A stretch of 64,000 bases of DNA from Microbacterium sp. BLY (lineage in GTDB: Bacteria > Actinomycetota > Actinomycetes > Actinomycetales > Microbacteriaceae): NCBI RefSeq assembly GCF_017939615.1, contig NZ_JAGKSR010000001.1, forward strand, positions 2,790,001 to 2,854,000. The letters run 5' to 3'. Below, in pieces: positions 1 to 9,377 of this stretch. Within the stretch, counting starts at the first letter, position 1. Each line of letters opens with the position of its first letter. The position numbers were made by a program, and so were the translations under genes. The notes below the pieces were generated by a model, which saw only the letters and a program-made list of their open reading frames with translations, did no database searches and was not told the DNA's origin.

Positions 1-23
1 CCCTGAAGTCAGGCGAGCGGCAC

Positions 24-263
24 GTGGAGTACACCACGTTCACCTACCAGGAGATCGAGGAGCTGATCGACCACTACCGCATCCTCGGTGGCTTCGCTGA
101 TCGGTTAGTCACCATTCTTCAAAAGAACGTGCGCCGCTCCTACGAAGATCGTTACCGGTGCCCGAGAGACGGAACGCCCTTGGACGGCTCGATTCAGCAG
201 GAGATCATCGTCCAGCTGTGCCCGTCATGCGGCTACACAGTGAGCGCCAGCCCTTCCGTGTAG
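24..263 (+). CDS. Small hypothetical protein with Cys pairs, possibly 5'-partial
   Basis: I do not recognise this protein. It has an acidic helical N-terminal half and two Cys pairs (CPRD near residue 45, CPSC near residue 66) spaced like a small zinc ribbon. The GTG at 24 gives 79 residues, but the frame stays open with no stop to the left window edge (LKSGERH precedes it), so the true start may lie outside. Base composition is clearly lower in G+C than in the genes that follow, and codons such as TTA and AAA occur, which suggests acquired DNA. A perfect 8-bp hairpin follows the stop. I infer a zinc-binding accessory protein; no function can be named. Confidence 0.5.
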   Translation: MEYTTFTYQEIEELIDHYRILGGFADRLVTILQKNVRRSYEDRYRCPRDGTPLDGSIQQEIIVQLCPSCGYTVSASPSV

Positions 264-291
264 TTGTCTCCGGCTCTCTGGTGGGTCACGA

Positions 292-316
292 GGTGGGCCG
301 CCGATGATGGCCCACC
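292..316 (+). terminator. Hairpin after the first ORF
   Basis: GGTGGGCC (292-299) and GGCCCACC (309-316) form a perfect 8-bp stem with a 9-nt loop, 29 bases after the stop at 263. No strong T tract follows, so termination is inferred from the stem and its position. The rest of the gap to 490 shows no feature I can name beyond its lower GC. Confidence 0.5.
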
Positions 317-489
317 CTTGCTAGTCTCTGACCGGGAGAGCCTTGTAAATCCAGAATTAGCAGCCACTTCGACGCATAACCGTCTTTATCGCACCAAGTG
401 GGTCCGATCGCGGCATCTCCTCGACCCGAGCCCGTTTTCCCCGGGCGGTTCTCGCCCTTTCCATAGCCGTCGCTGGGATAATCCTGAGC

Positions 490-1107
490 ATGAGCGAGCA
501 GCGCACCCGCCCCGTCGTCTATGCCGTGTGGTTGATCATCGCGAGCGTCGTCGGCTGGTTCGCCGCCTTCCAGCTCACGATGGACAAGTTCATCCAGCTC
601 GCCAACCCGGATGCGGACCTCAGCTGCAACGTCAGCGTGATGATCCAGTGCGGCAAGAACCTCGGCTCCTGGCAGGGCGAGGTCTTCGGGTTCCCGAATC
701 CCATCATCGGCATCGCCGGCTGGATGGCCCCGCTGTTCATGGGCGTCGCCCTTCTCGCCGGCGCCCGGTTCCCGCGCTGGTTCTGGGCGACGTTCGGCGC
801 CGGGGTGACCTTCGCCTTCGGCCTCGTGTGCTGGCTGATCTGGCAGAGCCTCTACGCCCCCAACCTCGGTGTCCTCTGCCCGTGGTGCATGCTCACCTGG
901 TCGGTGACCATCCCGACGTTCTTCGCCACGATGCTGCACCTCACGCGCAACGGGACCTTCACACGGAACGAGAAGGTGCAGGAGCGCGCATCCCGTCTGA
1001 TGGCCTGGGTGCCCCTCGCGACGATCCTCGCCTACGCCCTCGTCGTCCTCCTCGCACAGCTGCGCGGACTCGACCTGCTCGGCGAGGTCATCGGCATGAT
1101 CTTCTGA
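490..1107 (+). CDS. Vitamin K epoxide reductase (VKOR) family membrane protein
   Basis: Quinone-linked membrane thiol oxidoreductase that would reoxidise an extracytoplasmic DsbA-like partner. The 205 residues hold about four to five hydrophobic segments (near 10-30, 72-90, 98-120, 128-150 and 172-190). The paired loop cysteines are C46 and C54, and the active-site CPWC is at 130-133, directly after a membrane segment, as in bacterial VKOR homologues. The usual fused thioredoxin domain is absent, and no DsbA-like partner lies in the window. A long bidirectional terminator separates it from ndk on the other strand. The family call is firm; the partner is unknown. Confidence 0.9.
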   Translation: MSEQRTRPVVYAVWLIIASVVGWFAAFQLTMDKFIQLANPDADLSCNVSVMIQCGKNLGSWQGEVFGFPNPIIGIAGWMAPLFMGVALLAGARFPRWFWATFGAGVTFAFGLVCWLIWQSLYAPNLGVLCPWCMLTWSVTIPTFFATMLHLTRNGTFTRNEKVQERASRLMAWVPLATILAYALVVLLAQLRGLDLLGEVIGMIF

Positions 1108-1120
1108 CCCGCACCGCACG

Positions 1121-1165
1121 CACGACGAAGCCCGTCCGCCGTATCGGCGGACGGGCTTCGTCGTG
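1121..1165. terminator. Bidirectional terminator between the VKOR gene and ndk
   Basis: A 21-bp perfect stem (1121-1141 with 1145-1165) and a TAT loop lie between the convergent stops at 1107 and 1176. Its A/T-richer outer ends suit termination in both directions. Confidence 0.85.
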
Positions 1166-1175
1166 ACGGGCCGGG

Positions 1176-1592
1176 TCAGTCGAACCAGATGCCCAGCTCC
1201 CGGGCGGCCGACTCGGGGCTGTCCGAGCCGTGCACGAGGTTCTGCTGCACCTTGAGGCCCCAGTCACGGCCGAAGTCGCCGCGGATGGTGCCGGGCGCGG
1301 CGGTGGTCGGGTCGGTGGTGCCGGCGAGGGAGCGGAAGCCCTCGATGACGCGGTTCCCGGCGAGGCGGATCGCCACCGACGGACCGGACATCATGAACTC
1401 GAGGAGCGGCTCGTAGAACGGCTTGCCCTCGTGCTCGGCGTAGTGCGCGGCGAGGAGGTCGCGGTCGGGCTCGACGAGACGGATGTCGACGAGCGCGTAG
1501 CCCTTCGCCTCGATGCGGGCGAGGATCGTACCGGTGAGGCCGCGGGCGACACCGTCCGGCTTGACGAGGACGAGGGTTTCTTCGGTGGCCAT
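1176..1592 (-). CDS. ndk: Nucleoside diphosphate kinase
   Basis: Transfers the gamma phosphate of ATP to nucleoside diphosphates. It opens with MATEETLVLVKPDGVARG, carries the catalytic histidine in the NLVHGSDSPESA signature near residue 118, and has the usual length (138 residues). An upstream in-frame ATG would add 29 residues of Arg-rich read-through from the DUF4233 gene, so I place the start at 1592, directly after that gene's stop at 1594. It is the last gene of the ileS-folC-DUF4233-ndk operon, a common actinobacterial order. Confidence 0.97.
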   Translation of the reverse strand: MATEETLVLVKPDGVARGLTGTILARIEAKGYALVDIRLVEPDRDLLAAHYAEHEGKPFYEPLLEFMMSGPSVAIRLAGNRVIEGFRSLAGTTDPTTAAPGTIRGDFGRDWGLKVQQNLVHGSDSPESAARELGIWFD

Positions 1593-1593
1593 G

Positions 1594-2010
1594 TCATTCA
1601 CTCTCTGTGTCTGCGTTCTGCGCGGTCGGCGACTCGCTCGGGCGTCGTGCGTCCAGACGAGCCCCCATGATGGTCGCATACGCCCACATGCCGCCGAAAA
1701 TCAGCACCACGAGCAGCACGGCGGGAACGGCGATGGCCGAGAGGGCCACGACGATCTGCACGACCCAGCCGGCGGCGATCGCGCCGGGCCTCGTGATCAT
1801 GCCGGCGATGACGACGCAGGCCACGGCGACCACGGCCCCGCCCACGATCCCCCACCACTGCTCGATGCCCGGCGGGAGCGCCTTCAGCCCGAAGATGGTG
1901 AGCCCGACGAGGAAGACCACGATCGCCTCGAAACCGAGGACCACCGGCGCGAGCTTCTGGACGAGGGTGCGCGGGGCACGCGGCCGTCGCGGCGCGTCGG
2001 CGGCGGTCAT
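1594..2010 (-). CDS. DUF4233 small membrane protein
   Basis: A 138-residue protein with a short basic N-terminus and four hydrophobic segments (about residues 20-42, 50-70, 76-92 and 94-112), ending in a polar acidic tail. It matches the DUF4233 family known from actinobacteria beside folC and ndk; its function is unknown. The ATG at 2010 overlaps the folC stop (ATGA), so the two genes are translationally coupled. The longer frame to 2328 is antisense-like read-through and was not used. The conserved place between folate and nucleotide genes is context only and does not define a role. Confidence 0.85.
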   Translation of the reverse strand: MTAADAPRRPRAPRTLVQKLAPVVLGFEAIVVFLVGLTIFGLKALPPGIEQWWGIVGGAVVAVACVVIAGMITRPGAIAAGWVVQIVVALSAIAVPAVLLVVLIFGGMWAYATIMGARLDARRPSESPTAQNADTESE

Positions 2011-3359
2011 GCGCGCCACCCCGACTTCCAGTCCTCCTCCTCGGACAGCGCGATCGCCTCCCCGGCGAGCACGACGGACCCGGCGATGACCACGGCCCGT
2101 CGATCCGACGAGGCCGCCCATTCCCGCGCCGCATCGGCGGCGTCGGCGAGCGAGGGGTGCACCGTCGCGCGCTGCCCTGCCTGCTCGACCAGGTCGGCGA
2201 TGAGGTCCGCGTCGTTGGCGCGATCGGACTCCGGCGCGGTGGCGAACACGTGCGCGGCGGCGGGAGCCAGGCGCGCGACGATCCCGGCCGCATCCTTGTC
2301 CGCCAGCACGCCGAGCACGAGACCCCACTCGTCGAAGTCGAAGCTGTCATCCAGCGCCTGCGCGAGCGCGGCGGCGCCATGCGGGTTGTGCGCGGCGTCG
2401 ACGATGACGGTGGGAGCGATACCCAGGAGCTGCAGACGGCCGGGAGACGTGCTGCCCTGCAGTCCGTCCGAGATGACCCCACCGGCGATCGCCTGGGTGG
2501 CGCCGCCGATCAGGGACTCGACCGCCGCGACGGCGAGGGCCGCGTTGTGCCCCTGATGCGCACCGTACAGCGGAAGGTACTCCTCCTCGTACTGCCCGGC
2601 GAGGCCGCGGATGGTGAGCAGCTGCCCACCCACCGCGAGCTTCTGCTCGGCGAGGCCGAAGTCCTCCCCCTCGAAGGCGATGGTCGCGTGCCGCTCGTCG
2701 GCGACGCGACGCAGCACCGCCGCGGCCTCCGCGTGCTGCTGGGCCGAGACGACGGCGGCGCCCTCCTTGATGATCCCGGCCTTGACCTGCGCGATCTCGG
2801 CGATGGTGCTGCCGAGACGGTCCGCGTGGTCGATGTCGATGGGAGCGAAGACCGCGACGTCGCCGTCGGCGGTGTTCGTGGAGTCCCACTCCCCTCCCAT
2901 GCCCACCTCGAGCACGAGCACGTCGACGGGCGCATCCGCGACCGCGACGAAGGCGAGCACCGTCAGCAGCTCGAAGAACGTCAGCGGGGCCTCCCCCGCC
3001 GCCTCGAGCTCGGCGTCCACGATGCCCACGAACGGCTCGATCTCGTCCCAGGCATCGGCGACGGCCTCATCGGCGATCGGCTCCCCGTCGATCATGATGC
3101 GCTCGGTGAAGCGCTCCAGATGCGGGCTCGTGAACAGGCCGGTACGGAGGTCGTGCGCCCGCAGCAGGCTCTCGATCATCCGCGCGGTCGACGTCTTGCC
3201 GTTCGTGCCGGTGACGTGGATGACGCGGTACGTGCGCTGCGGGTCGTCGAGGTACGCGAGGACGCGTGCCGTGCGCTCCTTGCGCGGCTGCACCCAGCGC
3301 TCCCCCGCACGGCTCAGCAGAGTCTCGTAGACGGCGTCCGCCCGGTCTCTCGCGCTCAT
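2007..3359 (-). CDS. folC: Folylpolyglutamate synthase / dihydrofolate synthase
   Basis: Adds glutamate to folates, and in most bacteria also to dihydropteroate. The Mur-ligase-type P-loop GTNGKT is at residues 51-56, followed by the folate-binding TSPHL segment, a central [13 protein letters not shown] region and DAAHNPHG near residue 324, which marks the start of the C-terminal ligase domain. The 450-residue length is normal. The ATG overlaps the ileS stop (ATGA at 3356-3359), and its own stop overlaps the DUF4233 start, so three genes are read as one tightly coupled message. Confidence 0.96.
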   Translation of the reverse strand: MSARDRADAVYETLLSRAGERWVQPRKERTARVLAYLDDPQRTYRVIHVTGTNGKTSTARMIESLLRAHDLRTGLFTSPHLERFTERIMIDGEPIADEAVADAWDEIEPFVGIVDAELEAAGEAPLTFFELLTVLAFVAVADAPVDVLVLEVGMGGEWDSTNTADGDVAVFAPIDIDHADRLGSTIAEIAQVKAGIIKEGAAVVSAQQHAEAAAVLRRVADERHATIAFEGEDFGLAEQKLAVGGQLLTIRGLAGQYEEEYLPLYGAHQGHNAALAVAAVESLIGGATQAIAGGVISDGLQGSTSPGRLQLLGIAPTVIVDAAHNPHGAAALAQALDDSFDFDEWGLVLGVLADKDAAGIVARLAPAAAHVFATAPESDRANDADLIADLVEQAGQRATVHPSLADAADAAREWAASSDRRAVVIAGSVVLAGEAIALSEEEDWKSGWRA

Positions 3360-6300
3360 GCGCGCCCCACCTCCAGGTTGGTGTCGATCGTGACCAGCAG
3401 CGGTGCCTTGCCGGCACCCAGGGCCCGCGCCCCGCTGCGGTGCACGCCGTCGCCGGGACTGGTGACCTCGTCGACGAGCCGGTCGAGCTCGTCCGTCGCC
3501 TGCACGGCGAACGCCACGGCGAGGGTCTCGGCGGCGATGAGGTCGGCGTGCGCCTCCAGGGCGGCGGCCTCGGCCGGGGCGGCGTTGAGGGCCAGCACGA
3601 TGCGATCGCTCACATCGAGCCCGGCGTTCTTGCGCGCCTCCTGCACGACGCGGATCGCGTCGCGGGCGATGCCCTCGGCCTCCAGCTCCGGCGTCGTGTC
3701 CGTGTCGAGCAGGACGAAGCCGCCCGACGGGACGATGGCCAGCGCCTCGCCCTCCGGGCGACCCGTGGTCTCGAGGACGAGGTCGTACTCGGCGGGCTCC
3801 AGCACGATGCCACCCGCGGTCACGACGCCGTCGGTCTCGGACCAGTCACCCGAGCGCGCGGCCTGGATGGCCTTCTGCACGTCCTTGCCGAGGCGCGGAC
3901 CCGCGGCGCGGGCGTTCACGCTGAGCCGGTGGCTGATGCCGTACTCCCCGGCAGCCTCGTCGGTCAGCGGGACCAGCTCGACGGTCTTGACGTTGAGCTC
4001 CTCGCGGAGGATCTCCTCGAACTGGCCGAGGTCCGCCGCGAGCGGCGACACGACCGTGAGGCGCGCCAGCGGCAGCCGCACACGCAGCTTCTCCTTCTTG
4101 CGCAGGGCGTTGCCGACACTGGACAGTTCGCGCACCGCGTCCATCGCGTCGCGGATCTCGTCCGCCGCCGGGAACTGTGCGGCGTCCGGCCAGTCCTGCA
4201 GATGCACGCTGCGCCCGCCGGTGAGCCCCTGCCACACGCGCTCGCTGATGAGCGGCACGAGCGGCGCGGCCACGCGGCACAGCGTCTCCAGGACGGTGTA
4301 GAGCGTGTCGAACGCCTCGCGGCTCTTCGGGTCATCCGTCACGCCCACCCAGAACCGGTCGCGCGAACGGCGGATGTACCAGTTCGTCAGCACCTCGGCG
4401 AAGTCGCGCAGTCGCGCGGACGCGGTGGTCGAGTCCAGACCCTCCAGGTCGGCCCGCACGTCACGGACCAGGTCTCCCAGCCGCGCGAGGATGTACCGGT
4501 CGAGGACGTCGGTCGAGTCGGTGCGCCACGACGCCTCGTACCCGCCTCCCTGGGGTGCTGAGCCCACGCCTCCCTGGGTTGCTGAGCCTGTCGAAGCATT
4601 CGCATACGTCGCGAAGAAGTACCACGAGTTCCACAGCGGCAGCAGGAACTCCCGCACCCCCGAGCGGATGCCCTCCTCGGTGACGATGAGGTTGCCGCCG
4701 CGGAGCACGGCGCTCGACATCAGGAACCAGCGCATCGCGTCGGAGCCGTCGCGGTCCAGCACCTCGGACACGTCCGGGTAGTTGCGCAGCGACTTCGACA
4801 TCTTGTAGCCGTCGCTGCCGAGCACGATGCCGTGGCAGCTGACGCCCGTGAACGCCGGGCGGTTGAACAGCGCGGTCGACAGCACGTGCATGACGTAGAA
4901 CCAGCCGCGGGTCTGCCCGATGTACTCCACGATGAAGTCCGCCGGGGAGTGCGAGTCGAACCACTCCTGGTTCTCGAACGGATAGTGCACCTGCGCGTAC
5001 GGCATCGAGCCGGAGTCGAACCACACGTCGAAGACGTCGCCGATCCGCCGCATGGTGCTCTTGCCGGTCGGGTCGTCCGGGTTCGGCCGGGTCAGGTGAT
5101 CGATGTAGGGGCGGTGCAGATCGACCTCCCCCTCGGGATTGCGCGGGAGGGTGCCGAAGTCGCGCTCCAGCTCCTCCAACGACCCGTAGGCGTCGACGCG
5201 CGGGTACTCGGGGTCGTCGCTCTTCCACACCGGGATCGGCGAGCCCCAGTAGCGGTTGCGGCTGATCGACCAGTCGCGGGCGCCCTCGAGCCATTTCCCG
5301 AACTGGCCGTGCTTGACGTTCTCCGGCACCCAGGTGATCTCCTCGTTGTTCGCGAGGAGATCGTCCTTGATGTCGGTGACCCGGATGAACCAGCTCGACA
5401 CGGCCTTGTAGATGAGGGGGTTCCGGCACCGCCAGCAGTGCGGGTAGGAGTGCTCGTAGCTCTGCAGCCGGACGAGACGACCGTTGTCGCGGATGATCCG
5501 CACGAGGGGCGTGTTCGCGTCCATCCACAGCTCGCCCGCGACGTCGGTGACGCTGGGGAGGAAGCGGCCGCCGTCGTCGAGGGACAGGATCGTCGGGATG
5601 CCCGCCGCGCCGGCGACGCGCTGGTCGTCCTCACCGTAGGCCGGGGCCTGGTGGACGATGCCGGTGCCGTCGGTCGTGGTGACGTAGTCGTCGACGAGGA
5701 TGCGCCAGGCGTTCCCCGTGCCGTAGGTCTCCTCGTCCGCGTAGTAGTCGAACAGGCGGTCGTAGGTGACGTCGGCCAGCTCCGCACCACGCAGCGTGGC
5801 GTCGACCGCGGCGAGCGCGTCCTCCGGGCTCTCGTACCCGAGGTCCTTGGCATAGCCGCCGAGGAGATCCTTCGCGAGCAGGTAGCGGTGTGCGGAGGCC
5901 TCGACCGCGAGCTGGTCGGCCGAGGGGGCGGCACGGCCCTGGTGCACGTCGGAGGCGCCGGCGGGGCCGGCGGGCAGCACGACGTACTCGATGTCCGGCC
6001 CCACGGCGAGCGCGAGGTTGGTCGGCAGGGTCCACGGCGTGGTCGTCCAGGCGAGGGCGCGCACACCGGTGAGGCCGAGCGCCTCGGCCTTCGCACCCGT
6101 GAGCGGGAAGGTCACCGTGACCGACGGGTCCTGCCGCGTCTGGTAGACGTCGTCATCCATGCGCAGTTCGTGGGCGGACAGCGGGGTCTCATCGCGCCAG
6201 CAGTACGGGAGCACCCGGTAGCCCTCGTAGGCGAGTCCCTTGTCGTACAGGGTCTTGAAGGCCCACAGCACGCTCTCCATGTACCCGAGGTCGAGCGTCT

Positions 6301-6802
6301 TGTACCCGCGCTCGAAGTCGACCCAGCGGGCCTGGCGGGTGACGTAGTCCTCCCACTCGCGCGTGTACTTCAGGACCGAGGAGCGCGCCTTCTCGTTGAA
6401 GACGTCGATCCCCATGTCCTCGATCTCGCTCTTCTCGGTGATCCCGAGCTGCTTCATCGCCTCGAGCTCGGCCGGGAGCCCGTGGGTGTCCCATCCGAAG
6501 ACGCGATCGACCTTCTTCCCGATCATGGTCTGGAAGCGGGGGAACACGTCCTTCGCGTAGCCCGTGAGCAGGTGGCCGTAGTGCGGCAGACCGTTCGCGA
6601 AAGGAGGGCCGTCGTAGAACACCCACTCGGGGGCGCCCTCGCGCTGCGCGATGGAGGCGCGGAAGGTGTCGTCGGTCTTCCAGAAGTCGAGCACCTCCTC
6701 CTCGATCTGCGGGAAGCGCGGGCTCGGCGCCACAGACCCTGGGGTCCCGGAGCCGGTCGAAGGGTCGGCAGCGGGGCCGAAAGAGGAGCGCGGGTAGGTC
6801 AT
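3356..6802 (-). CDS. ileS: Isoleucyl-tRNA synthetase, type 2 (eukaryote-like)
   Basis: Charges tRNA-Ile. The class I signatures are HYGH at residues 74-77 and KMSKS at 667-671, with the editing domain between them and a long anticodon-binding and C-terminal region. The [12 protein letters not shown] motif and the 1148-residue length fit the type 2 enzymes of actinobacteria, a group known for low mupirocin sensitivity. Two Gly/Ser/Thr/Pro-rich stretches, residues 12-24 and about 736-753, are encoded by copies of a small dispersed repeat. Expression is very likely governed by the T-box leader upstream. The gene is coupled to folC through ATGA. Confidence 0.97.
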   Translation of the reverse strand: MTYPRSSFGPAADPSTGSGTPGSVAPSPRFPQIEEEVLDFWKTDDTFRASIAQREGAPEWVFYDGPPFANGLPHYGHLLTGYAKDVFPRFQTMIGKKVDRVFGWDTHGLPAELEAMKQLGITEKSEIEDMGIDVFNEKARSSVLKYTREWEDYVTRQARWVDFERGYKTLDLGYMESVLWAFKTLYDKGLAYEGYRVLPYCWRDETPLSAHELRMDDDVYQTRQDPSVTVTFPLTGAKAEALGLTGVRALAWTTTPWTLPTNLALAVGPDIEYVVLPAGPAGASDVHQGRAAPSADQLAVEASAHRYLLAKDLLGGYAKDLGYESPEDALAAVDATLRGAELADVTYDRLFDYYADEETYGTGNAWRILVDDYVTTTDGTGIVHQAPAYGEDDQRVAGAAGIPTILSLDDGGRFLPSVTDVAGELWMDANTPLVRIIRDNGRLVRLQSYEHSYPHCWRCRNPLIYKAVSSWFIRVTDIKDDLLANNEEITWVPENVKHGQFGKWLEGARDWSISRNRYWGSPIPVWKSDDPEYPRVDAYGSLEELERDFGTLPRNPEGEVDLHRPYIDHLTRPNPDDPTGKSTMRRIGDVFDVWFDSGSMPYAQVHYPFENQEWFDSHSPADFIVEYIGQTRGWFYVMHVLSTALFNRPAFTGVSCHGIVLGSDGYKMSKSLRNYPDVSEVLDRDGSDAMRWFLMSSAVLRGGNLIVTEEGIRSGVREFLLPLWNSWYFFATYANASTGSATQGGVGSAPQGGGYEASWRTDSTDVLDRYILARLGDLVRDVRADLEGLDSTTASARLRDFAEVLTNWYIRRSRDRFWVGVTDDPKSREAFDTLYTVLETLCRVAAPLVPLISERVWQGLTGGRSVHLQDWPDAAQFPAADEIRDAMDAVRELSSVGNALRKKEKLRVRLPLARLTVVSPLAADLGQFEEILREELNVKTVELVPLTDEAAGEYGISHRLSVNARAAGPRLGKDVQKAIQAARSGDWSETDGVVTAGGIVLEPAEYDLVLETTGRPEGEALAIVPSGGFVLLDTDTTPELEAEGIARDAIRVVQEARKNAGLDVSDRIVLALNAAPAEAAALEAHADLIAAETLAVAFAVQATDELDRLVDEVTSPGDGVHRSGARALGAGKAPLLVTIDTNLEVGRA
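4544..4597 (-). repeat. Tandem copy of a dispersed repeat inside ileS
   Basis: Two imperfect direct units of about 24-30 bases, each built on GCCTCCCTGGG(G/T)TGCTGAGCC, lie head to tail and in frame in ileS. They encode a Ser/Thr/Gly/Gln-rich linker. The second unit ends in TGAGCCTGTCGAAG, the core of a short repeat often scattered through high-GC bacterial genomes. A diverged copy is present at 6738-6764. Confidence 0.75.
6738..6764 (-). repeat. Second copy of the dispersed repeat at the 5' end of ileS
   Basis: The plus strand shows CCCTGGGGTCCCGGAGCCGG followed by TCGAAGGG. It resembles the copy at 4568-4597 and adds PSTGSGTPG to the N-terminus of IleS, ahead of the catalytic core. Confidence 0.65.
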
Positions 6803-6814
6803 GGTCTCTCGCAG

Positions 6815-7020
6815 TGGTCGTCGTGGCGGATGCTGCTGCGAGGACGATCCTCGCGGACCGCGGTACCACCTCGCGTGCCCCTGCGTCCCCTCGAAAGCCT
6901 CGGGGACACACGGACCACTCTCACTGCGGCTGTGACGGGCCTGCCCCGCTCGGTTCTACTGAGTCCGTCGCCGGACCGTTCTTCCGAGAGCTCCCCGGTG
7001 ATGGCCGGATCGGTGCTCGT
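6815..7020 (-). promoter_or_regulatory. T-box riboswitch leader of ileS
   Basis: On the minus strand the T-box sequence GGTGGTACCGCGGTCC (plus 6855-6870) is preceded by CTCAGTAGAACCGAGCGGG, typical of actinobacterial T-boxes. Further upstream a very short stem I, CCGG-CCATCA-CCGG, displays an ATC isoleucine specifier triplet (plus 7000-7002). This is the ultrashort-stem-I layout known from actinobacterial ileS leaders, which usually act on translation. Uncharged tRNA-Ile would bind specifier and T-box and free the ribosome site near GAGAGA before the ATG at 6802. Confidence 0.9.
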
Positions 7021-7026
7021 ACGGCC

Positions 7027-7032
7027 ATTGTA
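7027..7032 (-). promoter_or_regulatory. -10 box of the ileS promoter
   Basis: TACAAT on the minus strand lies about 8 bases before the predicted 5' end of the T-box leader. No convincing -35 was seen at 16-18 bases. Confidence 0.55.
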
Positions 7033-7059
7033 CGCGTGGTCCCGCCGTCGTGGCCGTCG

Positions 7060-8568
7060 TCACGGGCCGACGGGGCCGCTCGCCGCGAGCAGCTCGCGTG
7101 TGAAGGCGTGCTGGGGCGCGGCGAACACGGTCGCCGTGGGCCCCTGCTCGACGATCCGGCCGTCCTGCATGACCAGGACGTCGTCCGCGACGGCCCCCAC
7201 CACATCGAGGTCGTGGGAGACGAACAGCATCGTGAGCCGGCGCTCCTCCTGCACGCGCGCAAGGAGCCGGAGCACCCGCTCCCGCACCGACGGGTCGAGC
7301 GCGGAGACGGGTTCGTCGAGCACGAGCACCTCCGGGTCGGCAGCGAGGGCGCGGGCGAGCGCCGCCCGCTGGCGCTGACCGCCGGAGAGCGCCGACGGCC
7401 GTCGGGCCGCCAGCGCCTCGTCGAGCCCGACCTCCGCGAGGAGCGCCGACACCCGTGCCGGGCGCTCGCTCCGCGGCACACCCCCCGCCTCCAGCGCCTC
7501 GGTCAGTGAGCGCCCGATCGTCCAGCGCGGATCGAAGGCTCCGAGGGGGTTCTGGTGGACGAGCTGCACCCGGGGCGTCCCCGTCCAGCGCAGCGCTCCG
7601 GCATCCGGGGTCTCGACGCCCACGATGAGCCGCGCCAGTGTCGTCTTCCCCGACCCGGACTCGCCCACGATGCCCACCGTCCGCCCGGCGCCCACCCGGA
7701 AGGAGGCGTCGCGGACGGCCGGCACCCCGCCGAACGCCTTGGCCACCCCGTCCACCACCAGAACGGCGTCCGCCGAGGCCGGTCGGTCCTCCCGTGGCGC
7801 ATGCATCGTCGCCGCGATCAGCTGGCGCGTGTAGGGATGCCGGGGGTCGGCCAGCACCTCCGCGACGGGCCCGGACTCCACGATCCGCCCGTCCTTCATC
7901 ACGAGCACGCGGTCGGCGACGCGGCGGACCGCGGCGAAGTCGTGGCTGATGAACACCACGGCGGTGCCGCGGTCGACGATCTCACGCAGCAGCACGAGGA
8001 CCCGTGCCTGCACGGTCGCGTCGAGCGCCGTCGTGGGCTCGTCCGCCACCAGCACCGCGGGGTCGCCGGCGAGTGCCGAGGCGATGAGGGCGCGTTGCCG
8101 CAGCCCTCCGGAGAGTTCGTGCGGGCGCTGGCGGGCGCGACGATCCGGGTCGGGCATCCACACCCGCCCGAGCAGATCGCGCACGCGGTCGCCGATGGCG
8201 GCTCGTCCGCGGACGAGGCGGTGCAGTCGCAGCGGCTCCGCGATCTCGTCGGCGATCCGGCGCAGCGGATCCAGCGACACCAGGGCGTCCTGCGACACGA
8301 GGCCGATCCCGGTCCCGCGGACGCGCCGCCACCCGCGCTCGGTCAGCGCGGTGGCGTCCCGTCCGCCGAGGCGGAGCACGTCGGCGGTCACCTCCGCCGC
8401 CGCGGGGGCGAGGCCCAGGAGGGCGCGGGCGGTCAGCGTCTTCCCTGCCCCCGACTCTCCGACGATCGCGACGCACTCCCCGGGCTGCACGGTGAACGAG
8501 ACGCCGTCCACCACCGGGACAGCGCCGAACCCGATCCGCAGCTCCCGGAGCTCCAGTGCCGCGCTCAT
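7060..8568 (-). CDS. Oligopeptide ABC transporter, fused double ATPase
   Basis: Two complete DppD/DppF-like nucleotide-binding domains in one 502-residue chain. Domain 1 has Walker A GESGAGKT at 38-45, signature LSGG at 152-155, Walker B LVADEP near 173-178 and H-loop HD at 209-210. Domain 2 has GESGSGKT at 302-309, LSGG at 394-397, LVLDEP near 415-420 and a later SHDLD. The longer frame to 8715 is not needed, since the ATG at 8568 overlaps the upstream permease stop (ATGA). It energises the importer encoded just upstream (8565-11978). By family the substrate is a peptide (or nickel); the context favours peptides. Confidence 0.93.
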   Translation of the reverse strand: MSAALELRELRIGFGAVPVVDGVSFTVQPGECVAIVGESGAGKTLTARALLGLAPAAAEVTADVLRLGGRDATALTERGWRRVRGTGIGLVSQDALVSLDPLRRIADEIAEPLRLHRLVRGRAAIGDRVRDLLGRVWMPDPDRRARQRPHELSGGLRQRALIASALAGDPAVLVADEPTTALDATVQARVLVLLREIVDRGTAVVFISHDFAAVRRVADRVLVMKDGRIVESGPVAEVLADPRHPYTRQLIAATMHAPREDRPASADAVLVVDGVAKAFGGVPAVRDASFRVGAGRTVGIVGESGSGKTTLARLIVGVETPDAGALRWTGTPRVQLVHQNPLGAFDPRWTIGRSLTEALEAGGVPRSERPARVSALLAEVGLDEALAARRPSALSGGQRQRAALARALAADPEVLVLDEPVSALDPSVRERVLRLLARVQEERRLTMLFVSHDLDVVGAVADDVLVMQDGRIVEQGPTATVFAAPQHAFTRELLAASGPVGP

Positions 8569-9377
8569 GCGTCCCTTCCCTCCGCCCGCGCCCGGAGGAT
8601 CCGTCCGATCACCGTCGCGCACACCACCGTGAGCGTGATCGCCAGGCCCGGGAACACCGACACCCACCACGCCTGTCCCAGCACGTTGCGACCGCCGGCG
8701 AGCATCAGTCCCCACTCCGGGGTCGGCTCGGACGGCCCCAGGCCCAGGAAGCTCAGCCCGGCCGCGGCGAGGATGCTCGACCCGATGCCGATCGTGGCGA
8801 GCACGCTCAGCGACCCCAGGACGCCGGGCACGACATGGCGTCGGAACGCCCGCAGCGGCGGCACGCCCAGGATGCGGGCCGCCTCGACATACTCCGCCAC
8901 CCGGAGCGTCCGGGTCTGCACGCGGGCGAGGCGCACGTAGACCGGCGCGGCGGCCAGGGTCACCGCGATCGCGATGTTCACCGGCCCCGGCCCCAGCACG
9001 GCCACCACGACCAGCGCCACGAGGAACTCGGGGAAGGCCATGAGCACGTCGTTGATGCGCATGAGCGTGACGTCAACGCCCCGCGGCGACAGCCCGGCGA
9101 GAGCCCCCACGAGCAGACCGGCGGCGACGGCGATGGCGGTGGCGAGAAGCCCGATCCCGACCGAGCGGCCGGTGCCGAACACCACGCGGGAGTAGACGTC
9201 GCGACCGCTCTGGTCGGTACCGAAGAGATGCTCGGCGCTCGGCGGCAGCAGGGCGGCCCGCACCTCGGTCTGCAGCGGATCGTGCGTGGCGAGCAGCCCC
9301 GGCCAGACGGCGGCGACGGCGACCACGGCCAGCACCGCCGCGGCGACGGCGAGCAGGAGCCGCTCCCCCCGGCTCAT
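8565..9377 (-). CDS. Oligopeptide ABC transporter permease, DppC type
   Basis: A 270-residue inner-membrane permease. The N-terminal segment (about 8-28) is followed by the DppC-type HLFGTDQSGRDVYSRV motif near residue 50, four to five further hydrophobic segments, and the EAA coupling loop (EAARILGVPPLRAFRRHVVPG, about residues 165-185) that contacts the ATPase. The start overlaps the stop of the DppB-like permease (ATGA) and the stop overlaps the start of the ATPase, so stoichiometric coupled translation is expected. Confidence 0.92.
   Translation of the reverse strand: MSRGERLLLAVAAAVLAVVAVAAVWPGLLATHDPLQTEVRAALLPPSAEHLFGTDQSGRDVYSRVVFGTGRSVGIGLLATAIAVAAGLLVGALAGLSPRGVDVTLMRINDVLMAFPEFLVALVVVAVLGPGPVNIAIAVTLAAAPVYVRLARVQTRTLRVAEYVEAARILGVPPLRAFRRHVVPGVLGSLSVLATIGIGSSILAAAGLSFLGLGPSEPTPEWGLMLAGGRNVLGQAWWVSVFPGLAITLTVVCATVIGRILRARAEGRDA

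Noticed and set aside
2157..4301. 714-codon plus-strand ORF
   Set aside because: Antisense to folC and ileS; His/Arg/Asp-rich low-complexity translation typical of the reverse frame of GC-rich genes.
6738..6764. Translation start of ileS downstream of the repeat
   Set aside because: No good ATG or GTG with a ribosome site follows before the conserved [13 protein letters not shown]; the ATG at 6802 has GAGAGA and fits the T-box leader.
4832..7378. 848-codon plus-strand ORF
   Set aside because: Antisense to ileS and the T-box leader, no domain, Val/Arg/His-biased shadow.
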